Counted from the first letter of the stretch, positions 8,334-19,419 are shown. The stretch: 64,000 nucleotides of DNA from Microbacterium sp. VKM Ac-2923 (GCF_022815605.1 NZ_JALGRP010000002.1:429897-493896); one strand, 5' to 3'. Notes: generated by a model from the letters alone, not told the origin. Numbers and translations: made by a program.

Positions 8334-8727
8334 TCGCGGCAGGGGTTCCGTCCGTGCACGACTCCGGTAGAACAGGGGCCACCGCCCCCTCCCGGCGCCG
8401 ATCACGACACAACGCAGGAGTTCTGCGGGCGACCGGGCCCGACGCCCCGCCGAATCGAGGATCCCGCCGCGAAACTCCTGCACTGTGTCCGGTGGATCCC
8501 GCGCAACGCCCATCGAGGGATGCCGAACCTCCCACATCGCGGCAGGCGTGTCGTCTATGCAGGACTCCGGCAGAACGGTGGCCATCGCCCTCTTCCGGCA
8601 CCCACGACGACACAACGCAGGAGTTCTGCGCGCGACCGGGCCCGACGCCCCGCCGAATCGAGGATCCCGCCGCGAAACTCCTGCATTGTGTCCGGTGGAT
8701 CCCGCGCAACGCCCGTCAGGGGATGCC
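8322..8727. repeat. ~203-bp direct tandem duplication containing the ACACAACGCAGGA palindrome
   Basis: The segment starting GAACCTCCGACATCGCGG at 8322 is repeated from about 8526 with scattered changes. Each copy holds an imperfect inverted repeat: left arm GACACAACGCAGGAGTTC (8406-8423 and 8609-8626), right arm ending CTCCTGCA(C/T)TGTGTCC (8471-8490 and 8674-8693), separated by about 47 nt. The first copy overlaps the oxidoreductase promoter. A third, diverged start of the unit may lie at about 8729. The whole 8306-8852 gap appears free of genes. Confidence 0.85.
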
Positions 8728-8788
8728 GGAGCCCCGACACCGCGACCGGATACCCCCGCAGAGCCGTCCGGGATCCCGAACACCGAGA

Positions 8789-8816
8789 CGCCCCCGGCGC
8801 CGAAGCACCGGGGGCG
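8789..8816 (-). terminator. Hairpin terminator downstream of the Clp ATPase gene
   Basis: CGCCCCCGG (8789-8797) pairs perfectly with CCGGGGGCG (8808-8816) across a 10-nt loop, 37 bp past the stop codon. No U-tract follows, as is common in actinobacteria. Confidence 0.5.
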
Positions 8817-8852
8817 CAACCCGCGCGCGAACCCCCGCGCGGGAGGAACGAC

Positions 8853-11375
<2,523 letters not shown>

Positions 11376-11406
11376 TTCCGTCTCCTGTGATACGTGAGCG
11401 CGATCG

Positions 11407-11441
11407 ACTCAAGTTTGCGACTTGAGCGTCGCCGTATCAAG
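11407..11441 (-). promoter_or_regulatory. HAIR-like HspR operator upstream of the Clp ATPase gene
   Basis: CTTGAGC (11421-11427), 7 nt, TATCAAG (11435-11441) matches the HAIR consensus CTTGAGT-N7-ACTCAAG except at inner positions. An extra half site ACTCAAG lies at 11407-11413, 7 nt from the core of the next half. It sits 30-65 bp before the TTG start, where HspR would block transcription. Confidence 0.6.
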
Positions 11442-11462
11442 TTCAACGGCGTGGCGCTTCGC

Positions 11463-12281
11463 CTATTCCCGGTTCGCCCTCAGGGTCGGGTCGGGGTCGT
11501 TCCACAGCTCCACGGTCTGCACGATCCAGAACACCGCGAACAGGACGAGGGCGACGGACTCCCCCACGAGCACGACAGGAAATCCGGCGTTCTCGAGGCC
11601 GACCAGCATTCCGACGGCGAGCAGGATGAGGGTCAGCACCATCGCCGCGGCGACGACGGCGTAGGCCACCCCAACACCGCTCCGATGCGGTCGCCACGCC
11701 GCGATCGCGGCCACCACGGCGATCAGGGAGAAGAACGCGACCGCCGCGACCGTGTGAGCGGCCGCCAGGAACGACTCGGGCGCCGCCACCGCCCACAACG
11801 CGCCGCCGACGACCAGCGTGGCGATCACCGCGATCGTCCAGGCCACACCCCGGGTCGCCGTCCCCTGCGTGCGCGCCAGAATCCCCGCGGCGACCGTTCC
11901 GACGACGACGATGGATGCCACCGACACGGCGTTGTTCACCACGGTCGGTCGCACCTCGGGGGGAACGCACGAGGCGCCCACGGCGACGCAGTCGAGGGTG
12001 GTGGGGACGAAGGTCACCACGAGGAGGAGGACGGCGGCGATGTCGAGCAGCCCCTGCTCGAGGCTCCGCCCCGACAGCGCGAGCAGGGCGAGGGCGATGG
12101 CGCTGAGCGCGCCGACGAAGACCGGTCCGGCGGAGGTGTAGTACGACGCGCTCACCGAGGCCAGGTCACCGCCGCCGCCGAGTTCGAGACCGACGGAGAT
12201 CGCGAGGAACACCGTCGCGCCGACGATCGCGAGACGCACGTACCGGTACGTGCGCTGGGTCGAGGTGGTGCGCAGGCGCAT
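11463..12281 (-). CDS. Seven-helix integral membrane protein (DUF998-like), function unknown
   Basis: A 272-residue protein with about seven hydrophobic helices. After a short basic N-terminus comes a pattern reminiscent of DUF998 membrane proteins: the helix pair around SASYYTSAGPVFVGALSAIALALLAL, and a loop with two cysteines (TLDCVAVGASCVPPEVRPTVVNNAVS) that would lie outside the cell and may form a disulfide. The ATG at 12281 follows GAGGAT by 6 nt, which can be read either as a -10 or as a ribosome site. It is divergent from the VOC gene. No enzyme motif is visible. Confidence 0.65.
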   Translation of the reverse strand: MRLRTTSTQRTYRYVRLAIVGATVFLAISVGLELGGGGDLASVSASYYTSAGPVFVGALSAIALALLALSGRSLEQGLLDIAAVLLLVVTFVPTTLDCVAVGASCVPPEVRPTVVNNAVSVASIVVVGTVAAGILARTQGTATRGVAWTIAVIATLVVGGALWAVAAPESFLAAAHTVAAVAFFSLIAVVAAIAAWRPHRSGVGVAYAVVAAAMVLTLILLAVGMLVGLENAGFPVVLVGESVALVLFAVFWIVQTVELWNDPDPTLRANRE

Positions 12282-12323
12282 GACGGCATCCTCGCAGGCC
12301 CCGCCGACACTCCCCCTTCCCGA

Positions 12324-12345
12324 TGTCGGTGGTCCCGGACATACT
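12324..12345 (+). promoter_or_regulatory. PafBC/RecA-NDp-like promoter of the VOC gene
   Basis: TGTCGGTG (12324-12331, exact match to the known core), 8 nt, CATACT (12340-12345). The start codon is at 12372, so this mRNA would have a leader of about 20 nt with a GAGGAAG ribosome site. Confidence 0.6.
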
Positions 12346-12371
12346 GGCCGCACGACGAGAGGAAGTCAGCC

Positions 12372-12740
12372 ATGGACTGGAAGATCGAGCTCATCTTCGT
12401 GCCGGTATCCGACGTGGACCGGGCCAAGGAGTTCTACGAAGGCATCGGATTCCACGCCGACCACGATCAGCAGGTCGACGACGGCCTGCGCTTCGTGCAG
12501 ATGACACCGCCCGGTTCGGCCTGCTCGATCGCCTTCGGCACGGGACTGGGACTGACGCTCGCGCCGGGGCAGCAGGACACGATCCAAGTCGTGGTCCCCG
12601 ATGCCGACGCCGCGCTCGCCCAGCTCCGGGACGCCGGCGCGACGGCCGAGGGCGTCGACGAGCAGGACTGGGGGCGCTTCGTCACCTTCGCCGACCCGGA
12701 CGGCAATCGCTGGACACTCCAGCAGTTGCCCGCTCGCTGA
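12372..12740 (+). CDS. VOC-superfamily (glyoxalase/bleomycin resistance-like) protein
   Basis: This 122-residue protein has one vicinal-oxygen-chelate module pair: KIELIFVPVSDVDRAKEFYEGIGF at the N-terminus and FADPDGNRWTLQQLP at the C-terminus, with the late Asp-Pro-Asp-Gly-Asn typical of the fold. It would act in the cytosol as a dimer with a metal, on a small toxic or aromatic compound that cannot be named. GAGGAAG lies 7 nt before the ATG. It is transcribed from a damage-type promoter, divergent to the membrane protein gene. Confidence 0.85.
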   Translation: MDWKIELIFVPVSDVDRAKEFYEGIGFHADHDQQVDDGLRFVQMTPPGSACSIAFGTGLGLTLAPGQQDTIQVVVPDADAALAQLRDAGATAEGVDEQDWGRFVTFADPDGNRWTLQQLPAR

Positions 12741-12780
12741 GAGGTCCTGCCCACCCGGCCCGGTCTGGAAGACTTCCCGC

Positions 12781-13713
12781 ATGCGCGAATTCCTCGCCGG
12801 AGCCGGTCTGCTCGCTCGCGGCCTCGGGCAGTGGCGCCGCACCCCCGGCGCGATGGCTCTCGGCCTCATCCCCGGCACGCTCGTCGGACTCGTGTTCGGC
12901 GCGGCCCTCGTGGTGTGGGGTCTCGCCCTGCCCGGCCTCGTCGAGGACTGGACGCCGTTCGCCGACACCTGGGCGCCGTTCTGGGCGGGGGTGGTCCGCA
13001 CCGCCATCGGGGCGGCCTCGTTCGGAGCGGCCCTGCTGCTGGTGGTCGTGTCGTTCACGGCCGTGACCCTCGCCGTGGGCGAGCCGTTCTACGACCGCAT
13101 CTGGCGCGCCACCGAGCGCAGCGCGACCGGCACCGTGCCCGACGCCGATTACGGCTTCTGGCGCGCGGTCGGCGACAGCATCCGTCTGATCCTCCGCGGC
13201 GTCGTGGCTGCGGCCCTGGCGTGGGTGATCGGGCTCATCCCCTTCGTCGGCGGTGCACTCGGCTTCCTCACGGGTGTCGCGCTGACGGGCTGGCTCCTCG
13301 CCGACGAGCTCACCTCCCGCGCCCTCTCGGCCCGCGGGCTCGACCGGGCGGCGCGGCGCGCGATCCTGCGGGCGAATCGCGCACGCGCGCTCGGCTTCGG
13401 CGTCGCGACCCAGCTGTGCTTCCTCATCCCCCTCGGGGCCGTCGCCGTCATGCCGGCCGCCGTCGCCGGCAGCACGCTCTGGGCCCACACGGCGCTGGGC
13501 GTGCGGTCGCGCCACTCCGGGCCGTCGAGTGCCGCCGCCGTCGCCCAGGACGCGCCCGCCGCGCAACCCGCCGCACCCGCCATGCAACCCGCCGCACCCA
13601 CCACCCGCCCCGCCGCACCCACCACACAACCGGCCGCACCCACCACCCGCCCCGCCGCGCCCGCCACGCGACCCGCCCCACCCGCGGACCGCCGCGCGGA
13701 CTCGGCACGATAG
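12781..13713 (+). CDS. EI24-domain (CysZ-like) membrane protein with Pro/Ala repeat tail
   Basis: This 310-residue inner-membrane protein resembles the EI24/CysZ family, whose best-known member moves sulfate. Four hydrophobic segments and the family-like EPFYDRIWRATE loop (about 101-112) and IPFVGGALGF are seen. The last 60 residues are a disordered tail of six 7-residue repeats of the form PAAPTTR/PAAPTTQ, encoded by 21-bp DNA repeats at 13560-13700, so its length may vary between strains. The ATG at 12781 opens the hydrophobic domain; the upstream open frame lies within the VOC gene. Substrate not known. Confidence 0.75.
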   Translation: MREFLAGAGLLARGLGQWRRTPGAMALGLIPGTLVGLVFGAALVVWGLALPGLVEDWTPFADTWAPFWAGVVRTAIGAASFGAALLLVVVSFTAVTLAVGEPFYDRIWRATERSATGTVPDADYGFWRAVGDSIRLILRGVVAAALAWVIGLIPFVGGALGFLTGVALTGWLLADELTSRALSARGLDRAARRAILRANRARALGFGVATQLCFLIPLGAVAVMPAAVAGSTLWAHTALGVRSRHSGPSSAAAVAQDAPAAQPAAPAMQPAAPTTRPAAPTTQPAAPTTRPAAPATRPAPPADRRADSAR

Positions 13714-13737
13714 CCTGGAGCGACCGAAGGGATCCTC

Positions 13738-13887
13738 ATGTTCATCGTCTCGCTCATCCTGTTCGTCGGCGGAATGCTGCTGACCGGCCTGTCCTTCTCG
13801 ATGGCCGCTCCCGCACTGTTCTTCGCGCTCGGCGTCATCCTCGTCTCGGCCTCGCTGGCCCTCCCCTTCCACTTCGGCACCCGGTAA
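13738..13887 (+). CDS. 49-residue two-helix membrane protein
   Basis: A tiny gene: ATG 13738, stop TAA 13885-13887. The product is almost entirely hydrophobic (starting MFIVSLILFVGGML), enough for two membrane helices, ending in a short polar HFGTR. A -10-like TAGCCT lies at about 13711-13716 and GAAGGG before the ATG can serve as a ribosome site. It ends 14 bp before the decarboxylase gene. I know no function. Confidence 0.6.
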   Translation: MFIVSLILFVGGMLLTGLSFSMAAPALFFALGVILVSASLALPFHFGTR

Positions 13888-13901
13888 GCGGCACGGCGGC
13901 C

Positions 13902-15566
13902 ATGACGGCGTACACGGTCGCTGATTATCTGCTCGACCGTCTCGCCGAGGCGGGCGTCCGGCATCTCTTCGGTGTTCCGGGCGACTTCACGTTGGCCTTC
14001 CTCGACCATGTGGAGCGCCACCCGACCGTCGACTGGGTCGGCTGCGCCAACGAACTCGGCGCCGGGTACGCGGCCGACGGCTACGGTCGACTGCACGGTC
14101 TCGGTGCCCTGAGCACGACGTTCGGCGTCGGCGAGCTCTCAGCGATCAGCGCCGTCGCCGGCAGCTACGCCGAGCACGTGCCCGTCGTGCACATCGTCGG
14201 CGCGCCGACCACGGCTGTGCAGGCCGCCGGTCGGGCCAGCCACCACTCCCTCGGCGACGGTGACTTCGCCCACTTCGCGCGCATGACGGCCGAGGTCACC
14301 GCGTCGCAGGAGGTGCTGTCGGTCGCCGACGCTCCCTCGCAGATCGACCGGCTCATCGCCGAGGTGCGCCACCGGCGCCTGCCCGGCTACCTGCTCGTCC
14401 CGGCCGACGTGGCCGAGGCACCGACCGAACCACCCACCTCTCCCCTGCCCGACGCCGACGTCGTCACCGACCCCGTCGTCCTCGCGTGCTTCCGCGACGC
14501 CGTCGCCGCCCGCCTGGAGGCGGTCGACACCGTCGCCGTGCTCGCCGACATCCTCGTCGCACGCCTCGGCGCCGAAGACGCGCTGCACCGCCTGCTCTCG
14601 CACGGACTCGCCCACGCCTCCCTGCTGTGGGGTCGTCGCGTCGTCGACGAGTCGGCATCCGCCTACCTGGGCCCGTATCTCGGAGCGGCGAGCGCCCCCG
14701 CGGTGCGCGCCGGCATCGAGGACGCCGACCTGCTCGTCCTGGCGGGCTTGCAGTTCACCGACCTCACCAGCGGCTTCTTCTCGCAGCGCATCGATACGGC
14801 CCGCACGGTCGAGATCCGCGGCGAGCACGCGCGCGTGGGCGACGACGACTTCCGCCCGCTGGCGATGCGCGACGCGCTGGACGCCGTCGCCGCCGAGGTC
14901 GCGGCGCGGGTCGACCGTTTCCGCCTCCCCGACCCGGCGCCGGCTCCGCCGACCCCGCAGACCCCGGATGCCACCGGCCGGCTCTCCCAATCGACTCTCT
15001 GGCACGAGGTGGCGGCGTTCCTCCGCGACGGAGACACGGTGCTGGCCGACCAGGGAACCTCGTTCTACGGCATGGCCGGAGAGCGGCTCCCGCACGGCGT
15101 CGTCTTCGGCGGCCAGCCGCTGTGGGCCGCGATCGGCTTCACCCTCCCCGCCATCATGGGTGCTGCTCTCGCGCGCCCGGAGCGACGGCCGGTGTTGCTC
15201 ATCGGCGACGGCGCCGCCCAACTCACCGCGGCCGAGCTCGGGACGCTCGTGCGTCAGGGCGTCCCCGCGATCATCGTGGTCGTCGACAACGCCGGGTACA
15301 CCGTCGAGCGGGTCATCCACGGGCTGCACGAGAAGTACAACGACATCGCGACGTGGGATTGGACGACCCTGCTCGCGGCGATGGACCCCGGCCGGACGAG
15401 CACCGGCGTGCGGGTCGACACGACGCACGATCTGCGACGGGCACTGGCCGAAGCGCGGGAGTCGCCGACGTTGACGCTCATCCAGGCGGTGGTGCCGCAA
15501 GACGACGTGCCGCCCGTGCTGGCCGATCTCGCCGCCGCGGCGGCCGCGGCGAACCGCCGCGCCTGA
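13902..15566 (+). CDS. Thiamine-diphosphate-dependent 2-keto-acid decarboxylase (indolepyruvate/pyruvate decarboxylase family)
   Basis: This 554-residue cytosolic enzyme decarboxylates a 2-keto acid to an aldehyde. The N-terminal Pyr domain has the catalytic glutamate in NELGAGYAADGYGR (E51) and the paired histidines in ASHHSLGDG (H114-H115), diagnostic for the PDC/IPDC/KdcA group as opposed to acetolactate synthases. The C-terminal PP domain has GDGAAQLTAAE...VVDNAGY, the GDG-N thiamine-diphosphate and magnesium motif. Full length. Substrate choice among pyruvate, branched-chain, phenyl- or indolepyruvate cannot be read from sequence. An in-frame open stretch upstream overlaps other genes and is a shadow. 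Confidence 0.88.
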   Translation: MTAYTVADYLLDRLAEAGVRHLFGVPGDFTLAFLDHVERHPTVDWVGCANELGAGYAADGYGRLHGLGALSTTFGVGELSAISAVAGSYAEHVPVVHIVGAPTTAVQAAGRASHHSLGDGDFAHFARMTAEVTASQEVLSVADAPSQIDRLIAEVRHRRLPGYLLVPADVAEAPTEPPTSPLPDADVVTDPVVLACFRDAVAARLEAVDTVAVLADILVARLGAEDALHRLLSHGLAHASLLWGRRVVDESASAYLGPYLGAASAPAVRAGIEDADLLVLAGLQFTDLTSGFFSQRIDTARTVEIRGEHARVGDDDFRPLAMRDALDAVAAEVAARVDRFRLPDPAPAPPTPQTPDATGRLSQSTLWHEVAAFLRDGDTVLADQGTSFYGMAGERLPHGVVFGGQPLWAAIGFTLPAIMGAALARPERRPVLLIGDGAAQLTAAELGTLVRQGVPAIIVVVDNAGYTVERVIHGLHEKYNDIATWDWTTLLAAMDPGRTSTGVRVDTTHDLRRALAEARESPTLTLIQAVVPQDDVPPVLADLAAAAAAANRRA

Positions 15567-15618
15567 GCCGGCTCCACCCGCGACGAACAGCCCCACCCGA
15601 CCCGGGTAGCGTGTGACG

Positions 15619-16722
15619 ATGCCCTTCTCCCTCGACGCCCTCCGTCGCCGTCCCGACCTCGAGGGTCCCGACCTTGTCGCCGTCGACGCCGCCGACCGCC
15701 TGCTCCTCGACGAGTCGGCTGCCGCGCGTGTCGACCTCGCCGACGGCGCCCTCGTCATCATCGGCGACACGCACGGCGCGCTGACCCTGACCGCAGCGGA
15801 TGCCGGCGCGCGCGGCATCCGGGTGCACCAGGACGAACTGCTCGGCGAGCGGGCCCTCGCCGCCAACGCCGCCGACGCCGGGCTCGACACGGTGTTCACC
15901 TCTCACCCGCTCGACGCGGAGCTCCTCACCGGCGCACGCGTGGTTCTCCTGCGCCTCCCGCGTTCCCTCCGCGCCCTGGCCGACATCGCGGGACTCATCG
16001 CGCTGCACGCCGATCCGTCCGTGTCGGTGTTCGCGGGCGGGCGGCTGAAGCACATGACCGTCTCGATGAACGAGGTGCTGCGTGCGCACTTCGACCGCGT
16101 CGACGTCTCGCACGCCCGGCAGAAATCCCGTGTGCTCCTCGCCCGCGGGCCTCACGACGGGGTCGCCCCTGTCCCCGAGGCGGCGGAGATCGACGGCATC
16201 CGGGTGCGCGCTCTCGGGGGTGCCTTCGCGGGAGCGTCCATCGATATCGGGACGCGGCTGCTCCTGGAGCACCTGCCCGCGCCGTCGGGCCCCGAGGCCA
16301 TCGACCTCGCCTGCGGCACGGGGGTCGTCGCCGCGGCCCTCGCGGTGCGGCATCCGTCCCTTCGAGTGCTCGCCTGCGACCAGTCGGCGATCGCGGTCGC
16401 TTCGGCGCGCGCCACCGCCGAGGCCAACGGCGTGGCCGATCGCGTGCGGGTCGTGCGCGACGACATGCTCGAGACACAACCGGATGCCAGCGCGTCGTTC
16501 ATCGCGCTCAACCCGCCGTTCCACGCCGGGGGCGCGGTCGCCGACCGTCTCGCTCCACGCATGTTCGCCGACGCCGCCCGGGCGCTGCATGCGGGCGGAG
16601 AGTTGTGGACGGTGTGGAACTCCGCGCTGCAGTACCGGATGCCCCTCGAGCGCATCGTCGGGCCCACTCGCCAGGTCGCGCGCGATCGCAAGTTCACCGT
16701 GACGGTGTCGACGAAGCGTTGA
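15619..16722 (+). CDS. RsmC/RlmG-like class I methyltransferase
   Basis: A 367-residue protein with the two-half layout of rRNA guanine-N2 methyltransferases. The N-terminal half is a degenerate methyltransferase fold. The C-terminal half has the SAM site DLACGTGVVAAAL (about 231-243) and the catalytic NPPF (about 297-300) found in N-methyltransferases of rRNA or proteins. A -10-like TAGCGT at 15607-15612 lies 6 nt before the ATG at 15619, so a leaderless start there is favoured over the GTG at 15613. Likely 16S or 23S rRNA methylation; the exact base is not known. Confidence 0.8.
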   Translation: MPFSLDALRRRPDLEGPDLVAVDAADRLLLDESAAARVDLADGALVIIGDTHGALTLTAADAGARGIRVHQDELLGERALAANAADAGLDTVFTSHPLDAELLTGARVVLLRLPRSLRALADIAGLIALHADPSVSVFAGGRLKHMTVSMNEVLRAHFDRVDVSHARQKSRVLLARGPHDGVAPVPEAAEIDGIRVRALGGAFAGASIDIGTRLLLEHLPAPSGPEAIDLACGTGVVAAALAVRHPSLRVLACDQSAIAVASARATAEANGVADRVRVVRDDMLETQPDASASFIALNPPFHAGGAVADRLAPRMFADAARALHAGGELWTVWNSALQYRMPLERIVGPTRQVARDRKFTVTVSTKR

Positions 16723-16841
16723 CACCGTCGGGTCTCTTGACCCGACGCCGGTTCCCCACCCCGCCTGCGCGTCAGCACGCGACCCATGGCGCGAGACGAC
16801 CGGCGGGCGTAGATTCGCAGGCGTCCACGGGGAGGTACGGC

Positions 16842-17414
16842 ATGCGGATGCGCTGGATCGTGGCGACGGTGTGCGGCCTGGGGCTGCTCACCGCTCTGCT
16901 CGCGACCGCCCCCGCAGCCATGACCACGGCCACCTCCGCAGCCGGTGTGCCGCACATCCCGTTGTCCGAGAGCGTGTCATCGCCCCTCCTGGCCGACTGC
17001 TCGAGCGTCACCACCAACGGTCGCGGCTACGCCCGGTTGCACGGCATCGCCCTGTGCGGCGCGGACACGATCCCGCCGGATCAGCCGTTGCGCGTCGAGA
17101 CCGTGGGGGGCGAGGAGTGCGGGTCGGCGTCGATCAGCCTGACCAGCCGCGGGGGCGGGCTGGCCACCGTCGCGTGGCGAGTGACATCCACCTCGGGTCC
17201 CATTCTCGACGTCGAGCTCGACGCGTCGTTCTCGGGCCGGGCGGGCGGTGCGATGCGCCGATTCGCGGTGCGCGAACCCACTCTGCATGCGGCCGGCAGT
17301 TCCGTCGCCCTCCTCGGCTCCGGACGCGCGACGGCCACGATGTCGGGCACGGTCGAGACGTTCACCGCCACGTGCCGCATCGCCCCCGCGAGCGTCCACG
17401 TGCACCTGCGCTGA
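16842..17414 (+). CDS. Secreted protein of unknown function
   Basis: A 190-residue protein with a clear Sec signal peptide: MRMRW, a hydrophobic core, then an Ala-rich region with a likely cut near residue 26-36. The mature part is beta-rich and has four cysteines (in ADCSS, ALCGA, GEECGS, ATCRI), suggesting two disulfides outside the cell. A -10-like TAGATT lies at 16810-16815 and GGGGAGG before the ATG. I do not recognise the family. It converges on the DUF3817 gene. Confidence 0.7.
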   Translation: MRMRWIVATVCGLGLLTALLATAPAAMTTATSAAGVPHIPLSESVSSPLLADCSSVTTNGRGYARLHGIALCGADTIPPDQPLRVETVGGEECGSASISLTSRGGGLATVAWRVTSTSGPILDVELDASFSGRAGGAMRRFAVREPTLHAAGSSVALLGSGRATATMSGTVETFTATCRIAPASVHVHLR

Positions 17415-17435
17415 CGCGCCGGGACCCGCGTCCGC

Positions 17436-17521
17436 GACACAACGCAGGACTTCTGATCGACACGGCGGCTCGAATCGGCCAGGTGTCGACGCCAAGCCCG
17501 CTACATTCCTGCGTTGTGTCC
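17436..17521. repeat. Third copy of the ACACAACGCAGGA palindrome
   Basis: Left arm GACACAACGCAGGACTTC at 17436-17453, right arm ATTCCTGCGTTGTGTC at about 17505-17520, with about 50 nt between. Same arms as the two copies near 8.4 and 8.6 kb; the central part differs. It occupies the gap between convergent genes and could act as a bidirectional terminator. Confidence 0.75.
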
Positions 17522-17578
17522 GTCGCGCTCGCGACACCCGCGGAAACCGCGCCGAATGCGGATCGCGTCGGGCCGGGC

Positions 17579-18043
17579 TCAGCCCTTGCCGCCGGGCGGC
17601 CCCACGATGAGCAGCACGACGAACGCCAGCGCCACCGCAGCGACGAGGGCGAGCGCGAGAATCCAGGGTCGCCGCAGGAAGAACCGCAGCAATCGGTCGA
17701 TCGGCCGCCGGTCCCGCGGATCGGCGGTTTCGTCGAGCCGCCACGCGCCGCGCAGGCGACCGGTGCGGTGCAGCCAGATCTCGGTCGGCACGGTCGCGTA
17801 CGGGATCACGGCGCTCACGATCGCGAGGGCGGTCGGGCCGACACCCCAGCGCTGGTTCAGCGCCACGAGCACCGCGGTCGCGCCGTAGGCGAGGAACACG
17901 AAGCCGTGGATGCCACCGCCGATCGTCACGGCGAGCGGCAGGTCGGCGGCAGCGCGCAGGATCAAGCCGCCGATCAGCAGTGTCCACGAGATCGCCTCGG
18001 CGATCGCGAGCGTACGGAACAGGGTCAGGGGCGTGCGGAACAC
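17579..18043 (-). CDS. DUF3817 integral membrane protein
   Basis: This 154-residue membrane protein begins FRTPLTLFRTLAIAEAISW, the DUF3817 signature, followed by GGGIHGFVFLAY and a third helix, a cytosolic loop rich in Arg/Asp, and a last C-terminal helix. The GTG start at 18043 has GAGGAGA 3-6 nt upstream, and a -10-like TAGGGT is further upstream on the minus strand. The family is common in actinobacteria but has no assigned function. Confidence 0.8.
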   Translation of the reverse strand: MFRTPLTLFRTLAIAEAISWTLLIGGLILRAAADLPLAVTIGGGIHGFVFLAYGATAVLVALNQRWGVGPTALAIVSAVIPYATVPTEIWLHRTGRLRGAWRLDETADPRDRRPIDRLLRFFLRRPWILALALVAAVALAFVVLLIVGPPGGKG

Positions 18044-18126
18044 GTCTCTCCTCGCTCGGGTCGGGGTTCTTCCCACCCTATGCACGCCCGCCGCCCTCCC
18101 CTGCGGCTCACCTCGACGTCGAGGAG

Positions 18127-18246
18127 TCACTCGATGGGCTGATCGTCCCCGTCCAGTGAGGAGTCGGAGGTCGCGCCCTCCGCGGCGGTCGTCGTGTCGG
18201 GTTCGGGTCCGGGCTCGATCGGGGGCATCTCACGTTCGGCATCCAT
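18127..18246 (-). CDS. 39-residue acidic protein, hypothetical
   Basis: ATG at 18246-18244, stop at 18129-18127. The product is strongly acidic and proline-rich (starting MDAEREMPPIEPGPEP, ending DGDDQPIE), with no membrane or signal segment. The use of GAC/GAG and of GGATGCC right after the ATG looks like local genes. No clear ribosome site is seen. It could be a real small gene or chance. Confidence 0.45.
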   Translation of the reverse strand: MDAEREMPPIEPGPEPDTTTAAEGATSDSSLDGDDQPIE

Positions 18247-18386
18247 GGGTCCACCCCACCAGAAATGCGACCGGATGCCACGGCCTTGACGCCGCGCGCA
18301 CCGCCGGCCCGTTCGTCGGGGCGGCAGCCGGAGCCCCCGTCGATCCGACCACCGGCCCGACCGCCGCCGAAGCGTAGGGTGGTCGG

Positions 18387-19412
18387 GTGGCGGAATCCCG
18401 GGGGCGCGTATGGACCGGAGTCCTTCGCGTCGGGCCGCGCCAGGGAGACCACCGCGTCGCGGTCCGCGCCGTGCTGAGCGTCGGCGTCCCGCTGCTGGCT
18501 CTGCTCTTGCTCGGCCGTCTCGACCTCGCCGTCTACGCGAGCTTCGGTGCGTTCGCCGCGCTGTACGGACGCACCGATGTCCCACGCACGCGGGTGCGCA
18601 TGCAGGCTGCAGCGGGCGGCATCCTCGTCGCCGCGATGCTCGTCGGCACCGCCCTCTCGATTCTGGCGACACCCGCACTCGTGAGCGTGGCCGTGGTCGC
18701 CGTCGTCGCGGCATCCGTGACGCTCTTCCCCTATCGGGCGCAGTGGCATCCGCCGGGCGGGTTGTTCGCCGTCTTCGCGGCCGGGGCGACAGCCAGCTTC
18801 CCGGCCGTCGGCGCCACGTTCGCGACCGTGCTGCTCGTCGGCGGCGCGAGCGTGGCGTGGAGCCTGCTGGTCACGACGGTCTTCGTGCTCGCGCGCCGCG
18901 GCTCGTGGAGCCGCGCCCGCCGGCCCCGCCCGTCGATCGGTCCCGTCGCATGGGAGATGACCGCGACGGTGGGCATCGCCGCGCTCCTCGCGGGCGTCGC
19001 GGGTGTCCTGCTGGTCCAGACGCACTGGTACTGGGCGATGGTCGGGGCGGTCGCCGCCGTGGGCGGAGCACACGTGACGGCGCGGCTCATCCGCGGCGTA
19101 CAACGCCTGGTCGGCACCCTGCTCGGCGTGCTGATCGCGGCGGGACTCCTCGCCCTGCAGTTGCCGCCGTGGCTCGTGATCATTGTCGCCGTCGTTTTGC
19201 AGGCCGGGGCCGAACTGTTCGTCGGGCGCGATTACGGCATTGCGATGCTGTTCATCACCCCGCTGGCGCTGCTGATGGTGTCGCTCGCCTCCCCCGTCGC
19301 CCCCGGACTCCTGCTGCGAGACCGTGTCATCGAGACCCTCATCGGGGTCGCGGTCGGCACAGCCGTCGCCATCGTCTCCGCCCTTCTTCGCCGTCGACCC
19401 TCGAGGAGCTGA
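18387..19412 (+). CDS. FUSC-family (aromatic-acid exporter-like) membrane protein
   Basis: This 341-residue protein has two blocks of hydrophobic helices separated by a basic loop (RRGSWSRARRPRPS, about 172-185), as in FUSC/ArAE-type inner-membrane proteins. The first block ends in a HPPGGLFAVFAAGA motif, and the second holds ARLIRGVQRLVGTLLGVLIAA and GRDYGIAMLFITPLALLM, the family hallmark. Likely an efflux component. The GTG start lies 6 nt after TAGGGT (18375-18380), so the mRNA is probably leaderless. Followed 7 bp later by another membrane gene, likely cotranscribed. Confidence 0.8.
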   Translation: MAESRGRVWTGVLRVGPRQGDHRVAVRAVLSVGVPLLALLLLGRLDLAVYASFGAFAALYGRTDVPRTRVRMQAAAGGILVAAMLVGTALSILATPALVSVAVVAVVAASVTLFPYRAQWHPPGGLFAVFAAGATASFPAVGATFATVLLVGGASVAWSLLVTTVFVLARRGSWSRARRPRPSIGPVAWEMTATVGIAALLAGVAGVLLVQTHWYWAMVGAVAAVGGAHVTARLIRGVQRLVGTLLGVLIAAGLLALQLPPWLVIIVAVVLQAGAELFVGRDYGIAMLFITPLALLMVSLASPVAPGLLLRDRVIETLIGVAVGTAVAIVSALLRRRPSRS

Positions 19413-19419
19413 CACCCCC

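Noticed and set aside
17436..17521. GGCTCGAATCGG considered as a tRNA T-loop
   Set aside because: No acceptor stem, anticodon arm or CCA end can be folded; it is the centre of the repeated palindrome.
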